Positions 26,175 through 34,675 of a stretch of DNA of 64,000 bases are shown here, in pieces. Position 1 is the first letter of the stretch. Each line of letters starts with the position of its first letter. Source of the DNA: Enterococcus silesiacus (GTDB lineage: Bacteria; Bacillota; Bacilli; Lactobacillales; Enterococcaceae); the NCBI GenBank assembly GCA_001465115.1, contig CP013614.1, positions 620,001 to 684,000 on the forward strand. Reading direction: 5' to 3'. The translations under genes and the position numbers were made by a program. The notes beneath the pieces are model-generated. The model ran no database searches. It had not been told where the DNA came from and saw nothing but the letters and a program-made list of their open reading frames with translations.

Positions 26175-26290
26175 GAGCTTTCTCTCCTATAATCAACATT
26201 TAATCAGTTTTCTATTTAATGATAACCGAAATAGAGGTAAAATTACTAGTATTAAAACAAAAGATTAATCATTTTGTGAGGAGCTGTCAA

Positions 26291-27250
26291 ATGAAAATTG
26301 GATTACGAACGATCAAAACTGCCGTAAGTGCGACGTTATCGATGATCGTTGCAGGAAGTTTAGGGTTATTATATCCAGCGTCTGCTGGAATCATCTCGGT
26401 ATTGAGTGTCACCAACACGAAGAAAACCTCATTATTAACTGGACTTTACCGACTCCTTTCTTTAGCGTTAGCTACGGCTATTGCTTACCTGTGTTTTTCT
26501 ATTTTAGGATTCAATGCAATTGCATTCGGGGTCTATTTACTCTTATTTATTCCAGGAGCAGTTTACTTTAAGCTTTCAGATGGGATCGTCGTTAGTTCAG
26601 TTTTGGTGACGCAGTATTTAGTTGAGCAAGACTTATCTTGGACGATTATCGGCAATGAATTTTTATTGATGACCATCGGTGTTGGTTTTGCGTTACTGAT
26701 GAATCTCTATATGCCGGATACTGAAAAACGTTTAAAAGAAGATCAAGAAACCATTGAAACGATGTTCCGTAAAATCCTGAATAATATGGCGGCTTATCTG
26801 AACCAACATGTTAAAGAACGAGACCTATTTGAAAAATGTAATGACTTAAAAGCGTTTATACGAACGGGTGAAAATTGGGCAAAAAATCATGCAGAGAATC
26901 AGCTGATTTCTTCCAATCATTATTACATTGAATATTTTACAATGAGACGGCTTCAAAGCAATAACTTGAAAGACATGTTACGGACTCTCGAAAAGATCAC
27001 GGTCGAACCCGAACAAGTAGGGAATATTCAAGAACTGTTGCTTTATACTGCTGAAACCTTTGCGGAAAATAATGATGGGCAAGAAATTTTAGATCGCATC
27101 GATCAGGTATACGAAGCGTATCGTAAAAAAGAATTGCCGAAAACAAGAGAAGAATTTGAAAATAGAGCTCAATTATTTCAATTTTTACAAGTATTTCAAT
27201 CATTTATAGAAATCAAAGCTGAATTTGCAAAACATCAAATTGAAAAATAA
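26291..27250 (+). CDS. Aromatic acid exporter family protein with C-terminal ArAE domain
   Basis: Protein of 319 residues: an N-terminal membrane domain with about five segments that starts MKIGLRTIKTAVSATLSMIVAG, closely parallel to the divergent neighbour, and a C-terminal cytosolic helical domain (about residues 160-319) as in the DUF939_C part of Gram-positive ArAE proteins. The ATG at 26291 is chosen since GTGAGGAGCTG precedes it and the common N-terminus begins there; the longer frame upstream overlaps the divergent promoter region. The divergent pair may form a heteromeric or co-regulated export system; this is inference from sequence similarity and arrangement. Confidence 0.82.
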   Translation: MKIGLRTIKTAVSATLSMIVAGSLGLLYPASAGIISVLSVTNTKKTSLLTGLYRLLSLALATAIAYLCFSILGFNAIAFGVYLLLFIPGAVYFKLSDGIVVSSVLVTQYLVEQDLSWTIIGNEFLLMTIGVGFALLMNLYMPDTEKRLKEDQETIETMFRKILNNMAAYLNQHVKERDLFEKCNDLKAFIRTGENWAKNHAENQLISSNHYYIEYFTMRRLQSNNLKDMLRTLEKITVEPEQVGNIQELLLYTAETFAENNDGQEILDRIDQVYEAYRKKELPKTREEFENRAQLFQFLQVFQSFIEIKAEFAKHQIEK

Positions 27251-27267
27251 GCTTGAGCGAAGACTAG

Positions 27268-27306
27268 TTAAAAGCCTGATAAAATCAACCGATTTCTCAG
27301 GCTTTT
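27268..27306 (+). terminator. Terminator of the ArAE gene
   Basis: AAAGCCTGA (27271-27279) pairs with TCAGGCTTT (27297-27305), followed by a short T-run. Confidence 0.8.
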
Positions 27307-27323
27307 TATCGGTTTGCTAAAGA

Positions 27324-27416
27324 TCAGTCATGTTTTTTATTCATAAGATAGAAGGCTACGTTTAGGAAGAAGCCCATACCGAATAGGAAAAATAAACTTT
27401 CTTGAATCTCATTCAT
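27324..27416 (-). CDS. Possible 30-residue single-span membrane peptide
   Basis: A short frame encodes an acidic N-terminus (MNEIQES), a hydrophobic stretch of about 16 residues (LFFLFGMGFFLNVAFYL) and a basic tail (MNKKHD), the pattern of a small bitopic membrane protein. The ribosome binding site is poor (GAGTTA about 8 bases upstream), so translation is uncertain. The region is otherwise empty. Confidence 0.4.
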   Translation of the reverse strand: MNEIQESLFFLFGMGFFLNVAFYLMNKKHD

Positions 27417-27729
27417 TTTTGGTAACTCATTTTATGTTAGACTAAGCAACTGTTTTTTTTGGTCTTTGATTAATTGTATGGATTTTTATTGCTTGGGTAT
27501 TATTTGTATAAATATGCTTAACTCGAATTGTTTCATTGATGAACTGATCTGTCGGATTTCCTTGGCTAGTCTAAATATAAAGCAAATATTAAAGTTTAGT
27601 TACGGAATTCAAAAATCCTAGTATTTAGAAATACGAGGTGCTATACTTTCATCAAGTTCAAAAAAGACTTTTTCTTAAAATCAGAATAAATAGAAACTTT
27701 AAATCTCTAAAAAGGTGGAACCAGAATTA
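27417..27729. other. Intergenic region upstream of the HD-domain gene
   Basis: About 310 AT-rich bases with no convincing gene. A dyad GTATTT-AG-AAATAC (27622-27635) lies just before a -10-like TATACT (27643-27648) and could be an operator for the HD-domain gene. Nothing else was recognised. Confidence 0.4.
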
Positions 27730-28236
27730 ATGACTGAAAAATGGCGTGAAGATCAAGAATATATGTCTTATGTGGAAGATTTGTTGGAAACGGAAGAAGT
27801 ACAGCGTTTAGGTAATTACACGCAGCATGTTCACTCAACTCGTTTAGATCATTCAATCAGTGTTTCGTACAATAGTTATAAACTAGCTAAAAAATGGAAT
27901 GGTGATGCCAGAGCAACGGCTCGTGCTGGACTGCTACATGATTTATTCTACTATGATTGGCGTACAACAAAATTTGATGAAGGAACGCATGCGTATATGC
28001 ATCCTAGAATCGCTGTGAAAAATGCTGAGAAGCTAACAGAGCTTTCAGATTTAGAACGAGATATCATCATTAAGCACATGTGGGGAGCGACAATTGCTCC
28101 GCCAAAATATAAAGAAAGCTATATTGTTACAATGGTAGATAAATATTGTGCAGTGAAAGAAGCCTCTGAACCGATGACGAACTCGGTAAAAGCAAAATGG
28201 CGCCAATATTTCGGCAGAAAAGAATCTGTACAATAA
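27730..28236 (+). CDS. HD domain-containing protein
   Basis: Protein of 168 residues with HD-type metal-binding positions: HSTRLDHSISV, GLLHDLFYYD (the HD pair), HPRIA and the later KHMWG. HD proteins are usually phosphohydrolases acting on nucleotides or related phosphates; this one has no extra domain and its substrate is unknown. The ATG at 27730 is preferred because AAAGGTGGAA precedes it, and an in-frame GTG at 27715 sits inside that site. It stands alone, with a terminator shared with the convergent MATE gene. Confidence 0.82.
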   Translation: MTEKWREDQEYMSYVEDLLETEEVQRLGNYTQHVHSTRLDHSISVSYNSYKLAKKWNGDARATARAGLLHDLFYYDWRTTKFDEGTHAYMHPRIAVKNAEKLTELSDLERDIIIKHMWGATIAPPKYKESYIVTMVDKYCAVKEASEPMTNSVKAKWRQYFGRKESVQ

Positions 28237-28276
28237 AAAAACAACCGATTTTCTTTTGAGAATCGGTTGTTTTTTG
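28237..28276. terminator. Bidirectional terminator
   Basis: ACAACCGATT (28241-28250) pairs with AATCGGTTGT (28261-28270), with A-run before and T-run after. Confidence 0.9.
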
Positions 28277-28279
28277 ATA

Positions 28280-29644
28280 TTATCGTGCTGATTGAGCTTC
28301 ATATGTTTGTTCCTGATCTAACTTTTTCAAGCGTTTAATTGCTTTGAAGTAGGAAGCAAGCAAGACCATTACAGAACCCGCCCAAGCAAGTGGAGAAGCG
28401 AGAGCTGCACCAACAAAACCTAAGGATGCTGTTAAAATAATGGCGGCAAACGAGCGCATGATCAACTCCATGATCCCAGCTAAAGTAGGAATCACGCTTT
28501 GACCTAAGCCTTGCAGCGTGTAGCGGAGGATGAATAAGATTGCGAGCAGCCAGTACATACTGCCGTTGACATTAAAATAAGTTTGAGAAAGGTTGAGGAC
28601 TTCTGTTTCTTTTCCGCTGACAAACAGCATTACCAGATTTTGCCCAAACAAAATCACAATACCACCAGCTAAAAGGCTGAAACCAATACTCATTAGTAGA
28701 CATTGATTGACGCCTTGCAAAATCCGTTTATATTTTTTTGCACCGTAATTTTGAGCAGTGAAGGTTGCCATTGCAATACCAAAAGACATCATTGGTTGGG
28801 TCGCAAATTGTTCGATCTTACCAGAAGCTGCCTGAGCTGCGACAACATCTGTGCCTAAACTGTTTAAAGCTGCTTGTAAAATAATCGCGCCGATTGCAAT
28901 GATCGATGATTGAAAGGCCATCGGTAAAGCAATATTCAAATGAGCACGAAACTCACGCTTATCGATCGAAAAGTCTTTTTTACGTAACTGTAGATTAGGG
29001 ATTTTCCGACGAATATAAATCACACATAAAAGACTAGATACTAGTTGGGCAGTAACAGTTGCAATTCCAGCTCCAGCAACGCCCATATGGAAATTGATGA
29101 TCAACACTAAATCAAGCACAACATTGATGATACTGGCAATGATCAAAAATAAAAGAGGCGTTCTGCTATCTCCTAAGGCCCGAATTATATTTGAGAGTAG
29201 ATTAAAGGCCATTGCCGCAAAAATTCCCACAAAAATAATGGAGATGAATGTTTGTGCATCTTCAATTATTTCTTTAGGCGTCTGCATGAGTTGTAACATA
29301 GGACGAACAAAAATCAAACTTAAAACAGTCAAGACAATTGTCACAACTGCGCTAATGATGATTCCTGTAGCAAAACTTTTTTTCACACCGCGATAATCTT
29401 GTCCGCCGAAGCGCTGTGACGTCAGAATGGATAGACCTGCTGTTAAGCCTTGAGCAAAACCAATAATCAAAAAAGTAATACTGCCAGTCGAACCAACTGC
29501 TGCTAGAGCATCTTTTCCGAGAGTTTGTCCAACGATAATCATATCAGCCATATTATAGAACTGTTGGAAAATATTGCCAATCAATAAAGGAATCGTAAAG
29601 AGAAAAATCAATTTTGCAGGATTGCCATGTGTTAATTCTTTCAA
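28280..29644 (-). CDS. MATE family multidrug efflux transporter
   Basis: Protein of 454 residues with 12 membrane segments and the MATE signature near the start (IGNIFQQFYNMADMIIVGQ) and in the second half (QPMMSFGIAMATFTAQNYGA). It exchanges cations for toxic organic cations or drugs across the membrane. The start is probably the TTG at 29644: the protein then begins MKELTHGNPAKLIFLFTIPLL as family members do, and GAAAGGA is eight bases upstream. An ATG three codons earlier overlaps that ribosome binding site, so it is rejected. Monocistronic. Confidence 0.9.
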   Translation of the reverse strand: MKELTHGNPAKLIFLFTIPLLIGNIFQQFYNMADMIIVGQTLGKDALAAVGSTGSITFLIIGFAQGLTAGLSILTSQRFGGQDYRGVKKSFATGIIISAVVTIVLTVLSLIFVRPMLQLMQTPKEIIEDAQTFISIIFVGIFAAMAFNLLSNIIRALGDSRTPLLFLIIASIINVVLDLVLIINFHMGVAGAGIATVTAQLVSSLLCVIYIRRKIPNLQLRKKDFSIDKREFRAHLNIALPMAFQSSIIAIGAIILQAALNSLGTDVVAAQAASGKIEQFATQPMMSFGIAMATFTAQNYGAKKYKRILQGVNQCLLMSIGFSLLAGGIVILFGQNLVMLFVSGKETEVLNLSQTYFNVNGSMYWLLAILFILRYTLQGLGQSVIPTLAGIMELIMRSFAAIILTASLGFVGAALASPLAWAGSVMVLLASYFKAIKRLKKLDQEQTYEAQSAR

Positions 29645-29889
29645 TGAAAACATCCTTTCATTCCAAGTACATAATTTGTGGGAAATTACCTCTACAATTT
29701 CAATGAAAATAACAGTCAAATAAGATGTAATAAATACCGTAAAATAATTGAAAATTTCCTATTTATAGTAGCACAATATTAAGCTTTTGCAAGTGCTTTA
29801 TTAAGCCGAATTTATTTTTAATTTAAATGAGGATTCTTTCTATAAAATAATTGGGCTTTTATTTATTTCTCGTTTCTTTCAATAAAAAT

Positions 29890-29898
29890 TGCTATAAT
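29890..29898 (+). promoter_or_regulatory. Extended -10 promoter of the CLC gene
   Basis: TGCTATAAT with TATAAT at 29893-29898; no clear -35. No fluoride riboswitch is seen between it and the start. Confidence 0.5.
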
Positions 29899-29963
29899 TG
29901 ATCAGCTTAGATTTAAGAAGTGGTATCATAGAATAGTTGATGTATTTTTAAGGAGATGACTGC

Positions 29964-31232
29964 GTGGAAAATGAATTAAGTAGGCCAATAAAAATCAGCA
30001 TCTATATGGTCAAGTGGTTCAGCATTACTTTGTTGATTGGGTTAATAATGGGGACGTTGTCTGCTTTTTTTCTGAAAAGTTTAGATTTAGTAACGCAAAT
30101 TAGAATGGATAACCCGTGGCTTTTATTTATTCTGCCGATCAGCGGTGGTGTTTTTGCCTTCTTATATAAAAAGTATGGTGGAAATGCTATCAGAGGAAAT
30201 AATCTTGTCATCGATCAAGCGAATGGTGAACGAGAGAATATTCCATTGCGACTTATTCCACTGACCTTATTTGGGACAATCACTACCCATTTATTTGGCG
30301 GTTCAGTTGGTCGTGAAGGGACCGCTGTTCAAATGGGAGGAACAGTAGCTAATGCTGTGGGGCGCATGTTTCGACTTGATAAAATTGAACGAGAAATCGT
30401 GATTATCTGTGGAATCAGCGCCGGGTTTAGTTCTGTTTTCGGAACTCCATTGGCGGGAACAATTTTTGGTTTGGAAGTCTTAATGATCGGTCGTTTGAGA
30501 TCTGATGGTCTTTTTCCAAGTTTTTTTGCCGCTTTTTTTGCAAACGTCGTGACAGAGTCCTTTGGCATAACGCATACACATTATGGGATGGGGCCAATAC
30601 CGGATTGGTCTGTACTCTTGTTTTTCAAAATAATGATTGCCGGGATTTGTTTTGGTTTAGTGGGCTGGTTATTCAGTCGTTCGATCGTCTTAATCAAAAA
30701 AGTCTATGCTAACTGGGTTGGAAATGTCGTTTTACGGAATTTTATCGGTGGAGTCATTGTGGTGGCAGCTGTTTTTATTTTACAGACTCAACGTTATCTG
30801 GGACTAAGTTTACCTTTATTAAAAGATGCGTTTAATGGGGATAATCACTGGTTCGATTTTCTGGGGAAACTCTTTTTCACAGCTCTTTCATTAGGTGCCG
30901 GCTATCAAGGTGGCGAGGTGACACCTTTATTTGAAATTGGTGCAACATTAGGTAGTAGTTTAGCCGTGATTCTTCATTTATCGATTCCCTTTTTAGCGGG
31001 ACTAGGATTTATTGGTGTTTTTTCAGGAGCGACGAATACACCAATTGCTTGTTTTATTATGGGGATTGAACTATTTGGAGGCGAAGCAGCCTTATTTTTC
31101 TTTATGATTTGTTTGATCAGCTACATGTGTTCAGGGAATACTGGGATTTATTCGGCTCAAAAAGTGGAAGTAGAAAAAGGGGTTTTATTTTTACCGCTGG
31201 TGACGAACTGGACAAATAAAAAGAGAAATTAG
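29964..31232 (+). CDS. CLC family antiporter, probably of the fluoride (CLC-F) type
   Basis: Protein of 422 residues with about ten membrane helices. The gating-glutamate motif is present as GREGTAVQMGG. In place of the GSGIP chloride-binding motif of typical CLC proteins it has RGNNLV, as in the CLC-F group that exchanges fluoride for protons; a member from Enterococcus casseliflavus is the structurally known example. This makes fluoride resistance the likely role, though annotation tools usually call it a voltage-gated chloride channel. Start GTG with AAGGAG eight bases upstream. It stands alone; two conserved cytosolic genes follow after 55 bases. Assignment to fluoride is from motif memory, so moderately sure. 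Confidence 0.75.
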   Translation: MENELSRPIKISIYMVKWFSITLLIGLIMGTLSAFFLKSLDLVTQIRMDNPWLLFILPISGGVFAFLYKKYGGNAIRGNNLVIDQANGERENIPLRLIPLTLFGTITTHLFGGSVGREGTAVQMGGTVANAVGRMFRLDKIEREIVIICGISAGFSSVFGTPLAGTIFGLEVLMIGRLRSDGLFPSFFAAFFANVVTESFGITHTHYGMGPIPDWSVLLFFKIMIAGICFGLVGWLFSRSIVLIKKVYANWVGNVVLRNFIGGVIVVAAVFILQTQRYLGLSLPLLKDAFNGDNHWFDFLGKLFFTALSLGAGYQGGEVTPLFEIGATLGSSLAVILHLSIPFLAGLGFIGVFSGATNTPIACFIMGIELFGGEAALFFFMICLISYMCSGNTGIYSAQKVEVEKGVLFLPLVTNWTNKKRN

Positions 31233-31287
31233 CATATTATAGAAAAATATTCTTAGCCTATGATAAACTAGGAAATGAGGTGAAAGC

Positions 31288-31566
31288 ATGAAAGACTATC
31301 AATACCCTTTAGATTTAGACTGGACAACTGCTGAAATGGTAATTGTTACCAATTTGTGGTCGGCAGTAGAACAAGCAAATGAAACTGGAATTGATACCAA
31401 TGTTTTTTTGAATACGTATAAAGAATTTAAGACTGTTGTTAAAAGTATTGGTGAAGAAAAACGTTTAGGCAATGAATTTCAAAAAGCATCTGGTTACTCT
31501 TTGTATCGAACACTACAACAAGCAAAAAAACAAGAGTCAGGCAGATTGAAACTAGGAGCTGATTAA
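31288..31566 (+). CDS. UPF0223 family protein
   Basis: Protein of 92 residues matching the small UPF0223 family (YktA of Bacillus): start YQYPLDLDWTTAEMVIVTNLWSAVE and the ASGYSLYRTLQQAK end. Mostly helical, cytosolic, function unknown. It is one base from the inositol-phosphatase-family gene, the same pair as in Bacillus and other Firmicutes, so the two are probably linked in function as well as in transcription. Ribosome binding site GAGGTGAAAG. Confidence 0.9.
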   Translation: MKDYQYPLDLDWTTAEMVIVTNLWSAVEQANETGIDTNVFLNTYKEFKTVVKSIGEEKRLGNEFQKASGYSLYRTLQQAKKQESGRLKLGAD

Positions 31567-31567
31567 A

Positions 31568-32341
31568 ATGACAAAAGAAAAAATGATCATTGAAATCAAA
31601 GAATGGTTAAAAGAAGCGGCAGGGTACATTCGTGTTAGCTTAACCGATGAATTGAGTGTTTCACAAAAGTCTGGCAGAACAGATCTGGTTACAAATATTG
31701 ATGAAGAAACGCAAACCTTTTTGATTAAAAGAATAAATCAATACTATCCCGATGATCGGATTTTGGCTGAGGAAAAAGGTTTTGACACGCTCGATTCTTT
31801 AGCTGGACGAGTTTGGATCATTGATCCGATCGATGGCACGATGAATTTTGTGATGGAACAAGAGAATTTTTGTATCATGATCGCTGTGTTTGAAGAAGGA
31901 ATCGGGCAACTAGGCTTTATCTATGATGTGATGAAAGATGAATTATACTGGGGCGGCAAAGGGTACGGCGTTTTTTTGAATGATCAAAAATTATTACAGC
32001 CAAAAGATACCTCTTTATCAGAAGGCTTGTTAGGTATGAATGCATATATGTATGGTAAAAATATTTATTCTGCTGGAGAAATTGGTCACGCAAGTATGGG
32101 CATCAGAGTTAGCGGATGTGCAGGAGTCGAGTTGATCGCTATGCTAAAAGGGAATCATATTGGTTATATTTCTAATCTAAGTCCATGGGATTATGCAGCT
32201 GGTTTGGTTTTGTTAGATGAGTTTGGATTTAAGTACTCTAATATAGAAGGAAAACCATTAGCATTTGCTAAACGTGAATATTTTTTAGCAGCAACACCTA
32301 CAACTTATACAGAAATTCAGGAAAATTTTATTCAGAAATAG
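31568..32341 (+). CDS. Inositol monophosphatase family protein (YktC-like)
   Basis: Protein of 257 residues with the metal-dependent phosphatase signature: EEKG (about residues 70-73), WIIDPIDGTMNF (about 90-101) and the C-terminal SPWDYAAGLVLLDE. It hydrolyses a phosphate monoester (inositol-1-phosphate, NADP or another small phosphate) with Mg2+; in Firmicutes the physiological substrate is unclear. Overlapping layout with the UPF0223 gene (one-base gap) indicates coupled translation. Cytosolic. Confidence 0.88.
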   Translation: MTKEKMIIEIKEWLKEAAGYIRVSLTDELSVSQKSGRTDLVTNIDEETQTFLIKRINQYYPDDRILAEEKGFDTLDSLAGRVWIIDPIDGTMNFVMEQENFCIMIAVFEEGIGQLGFIYDVMKDELYWGGKGYGVFLNDQKLLQPKDTSLSEGLLGMNAYMYGKNIYSAGEIGHASMGIRVSGCAGVELIAMLKGNHIGYISNLSPWDYAAGLVLLDEFGFKYSNIEGKPLAFAKREYFLAATPTTYTEIQENFIQK

Positions 32342-32519
32342 TGACCGTTTCCTTGATACACATGGAAAAACAATTAAATAGATGTTGAAATCAGTAATGC
32401 TACCTTGAAAGAAAACATTGCTTTTTTTCAGGAAATGTGTTATTTTTCAAAAAAAGGCAATAAAATATGAAGTTTTCACAACTTTTGAAAGCTTTAGACT
32501 ATATTTCATGAAAAAAATT

Positions 32520-32528
32520 TGGTATAAT
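32520..32528 (+). promoter_or_regulatory. Extended -10 promoter of typA
   Basis: TGGTATAAT with TATAAT at 32523-32528, 57 bases before the start; no clear -35. Confidence 0.55.
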
Positions 32529-32585
32529 AAAAAGTCGGATTTAATGAACAAGTGACGTAAGGCAAAAGGATAAGGAGCAATTACA

Positions 32586-34421
32586 TTGAAATACAGAGAA
32601 GATATTAGAAACGTGGCAATCATCGCCCACGTCGATCACGGTAAAACAACATTAGTAGATGAACTATTAAAACAATCAGATACTTTAGATGGCCACACGC
32701 AATTACAAGAACGCGCGATGGATTCAAACGCTATTGAAAGCGAACGTGGAATCACGATCTTAGCTAAAAATACAGCGGTTGATTACAAAGGCACTCGTAT
32801 TAACATTTTGGATACACCTGGACACGCGGACTTCGGTGGTGAAGTTGAGCGTATCATGAAAATGGTCGATGGTGTCGTTTTAGTTGTTGATGCTTATGAA
32901 GGAACGATGCCTCAAACGCGTTTCGTATTGAAAAAAGCATTGGAACAAAAAGTAACACCAATCGTTGTTGTTAATAAAATTGACAAACCCTCAGCGCGTC
33001 CTGAACACGTTGTTGATGAAGTCTTAGAATTATTTATCGAATTAGGTGCCGATGATGATCAATTGGATTTCCCAGTTATTTATGCATCAGCTCTAAATGG
33101 AACATCAAGCAACTCTGATAATCCAGAAGACCAAGAACCAACAATGGCACCAATCTTTGACCAAATTATTGAACACGTGCCAGCACCAGTGGATAATTCA
33201 GATGAACCATTACAATTCCAAGTATCATTATTAGACTACAATGATTACGTTGGACGTATCGGTATCGGCCGTGTGTTCCGTGGGACAATGAAAGTTGGCG
33301 ACCAAGTTGCCTTGATGAAATTGGATGGTAGCGTGAAAAACTTCCGTGTAACTAAAATCTTTGGTTTCTTTGGACTTCAACGTGTTGAAATCAATGAAGC
33401 AAAAGCAGGCGATTTGATTGCCGTTTCAGGTATGGAAGATATCTTCGTTGGTGAAACTGTTGCTGACGTAGCACACCAAGAAGCTTTGCCAATTCTACAC
33501 ATTGATGAACCAACATTACAAATGACATTCTTAGTAAATAACTCTCCATTTGCTGGTCGTGAAGGTAAATACGTCACTTCTCGTAAAATTGAAGAGCGCT
33601 TAATGGCAGAACTACAAACAGATGTATCCTTACTTGTAGAACCAATTGGTCCCGATTCTTGGACTGTATCTGGTCGTGGTGAGTTGCATTTATCAATCTT
33701 GATTGAAAATATGCGTCGTGAAGGCTACGAATTACAAGTTTCACGTCCTGAAGTTATCGAACGTGAAATTGAAGGCGTAAAATGTGAACCGTTTGAACGC
33801 GTTCAAATCGATACTCCTGAAGAATACATGGGTAGTGTTATCGAATCATTAAGCCTGCGTAAAGGTGAAATGCAAGATATGATCCACACTGGTAATGGTC
33901 AAATTCGTTTGATCTTCTTAGCACCAGCTCGTGGTCTGATCGGTTATACAACTGAATTCTTATCAATGACCCGTGGCTATGGTATTATGCATCACACGTT
34001 TGATCAATATCTACCAATGATTCAAGGAACAATTGGCGGACGCCGTCAAGGAGCACTTGTTTCAATCGATACAGGTAAAGCAACGACTTATAGTATCATG
34101 AGTATTGAAGAACGTGGAACAGTCTTTGTAGAGCCTACAACTGACGTTTATGAAGGAATGATCATCGGTGAAAACAACCGTGACAATGACTTGACTGTAA
34201 ACATCACAAGAGCAAAACAAATGACAAATGTTCGTTCAGCCAACAAAGACCAAACATCAGTAATCAAAAAAGCAAAAATCCTTACATTAGAAGAGTCGTT
34301 AGAATTCTTGAATGAAGATGAGTATTGTGAAGTAACACCAGAAAGCATTCGTTTAAGAAAACAAATTCTTAATAAAAACGAACGTGAAAAAGCTAGTAAA
34401 AAGAAAAAAGTAGCTGAATAA
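32586..34421 (+). CDS. typA: Translational GTPase TypA/BipA
   Basis: Protein of 611 residues, the usual length. G-domain motifs: AHVDHGKTT (G1), RGITI (G2), DTPGH (G3), NKID (G4); then EF-G-like domains II, III and V and the BipA-specific C-terminal domain ([27 protein letters not shown]). It binds ribosomes and supports 50S assembly and growth under stress such as cold. The start is a TTG ([13 protein letters not shown]) with ATAAGGAG nine bases upstream; no ATG is available before the conserved N-terminus. Monocistronic with own promoter and terminator. Confidence 0.95.
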   Translation: MKYREDIRNVAIIAHVDHGKTTLVDELLKQSDTLDGHTQLQERAMDSNAIESERGITILAKNTAVDYKGTRINILDTPGHADFGGEVERIMKMVDGVVLVVDAYEGTMPQTRFVLKKALEQKVTPIVVVNKIDKPSARPEHVVDEVLELFIELGADDDQLDFPVIYASALNGTSSNSDNPEDQEPTMAPIFDQIIEHVPAPVDNSDEPLQFQVSLLDYNDYVGRIGIGRVFRGTMKVGDQVALMKLDGSVKNFRVTKIFGFFGLQRVEINEAKAGDLIAVSGMEDIFVGETVADVAHQEALPILHIDEPTLQMTFLVNNSPFAGREGKYVTSRKIEERLMAELQTDVSLLVEPIGPDSWTVSGRGELHLSILIENMRREGYELQVSRPEVIEREIEGVKCEPFERVQIDTPEEYMGSVIESLSLRKGEMQDMIHTGNGQIRLIFLAPARGLIGYTTEFLSMTRGYGIMHHTFDQYLPMIQGTIGGRRQGALVSIDTGKATTYSIMSIEERGTVFVEPTTDVYEGMIIGENNRDNDLTVNITRAKQMTNVRSANKDQTSVIKKAKILTLEESLEFLNEDEYCEVTPESIRLRKQILNKNEREKASKKKKVAE

Positions 34422-34434
34422 AAAAGAAGCTAAG

Positions 34435-34477
34435 TAGGTGGAACGAGACTTAAAAAGTTTTGTTCCATCTTTTTTTG
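34435..34477 (+). terminator. Terminator of typA
   Basis: AGGTGGAAC (34436-34444) pairs with GTTCCATCT (34462-34470), one wobble, then seven T. The loop has TTAAAAAGTTTTG, shared with the hairpin at 8709-8745. Confidence 0.88.
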
Positions 34478-34614
34478 TGGATAACTTTGATGGATAATTA
34501 AAAAAACTGCGTACCTTAGTTATAGAAACCTTGATAAATAAGGGATTTGTTTTTTTACAAAAAATACTAGTGTTTCACAAAAGGCGAATTGTTTCACGCC
34601 GGCTTAATCCTCTC

Positions 34615-34643
34615 TTGAATTGCACTATAACGCATGCTAAAAT
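34615..34643 (+). promoter_or_regulatory. Promoter of recQ
   Basis: TTGAAT (34615-34620), 17-base spacer ending TGC, TAAAAT (34638-34643). Start codon 32 bases downstream. Confidence 0.65.
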
Positions 34644-34675
34644 AACAACCAGACACAAAGAACGGAGAGAATTTC

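Noticed and set aside
25825..26268. 147-codon plus-strand frame opposite the short ArAE gene
   Set aside because: Lys/Ile-rich antisense frame over a conserved membrane protein gene and the divergent promoter region.
29720..29963. Fluoride riboswitch upstream of the CLC gene
   Set aside because: No GGNGATGG...TTC core or pseudoknot partner was found; only a plain extended -10 promoter is visible.
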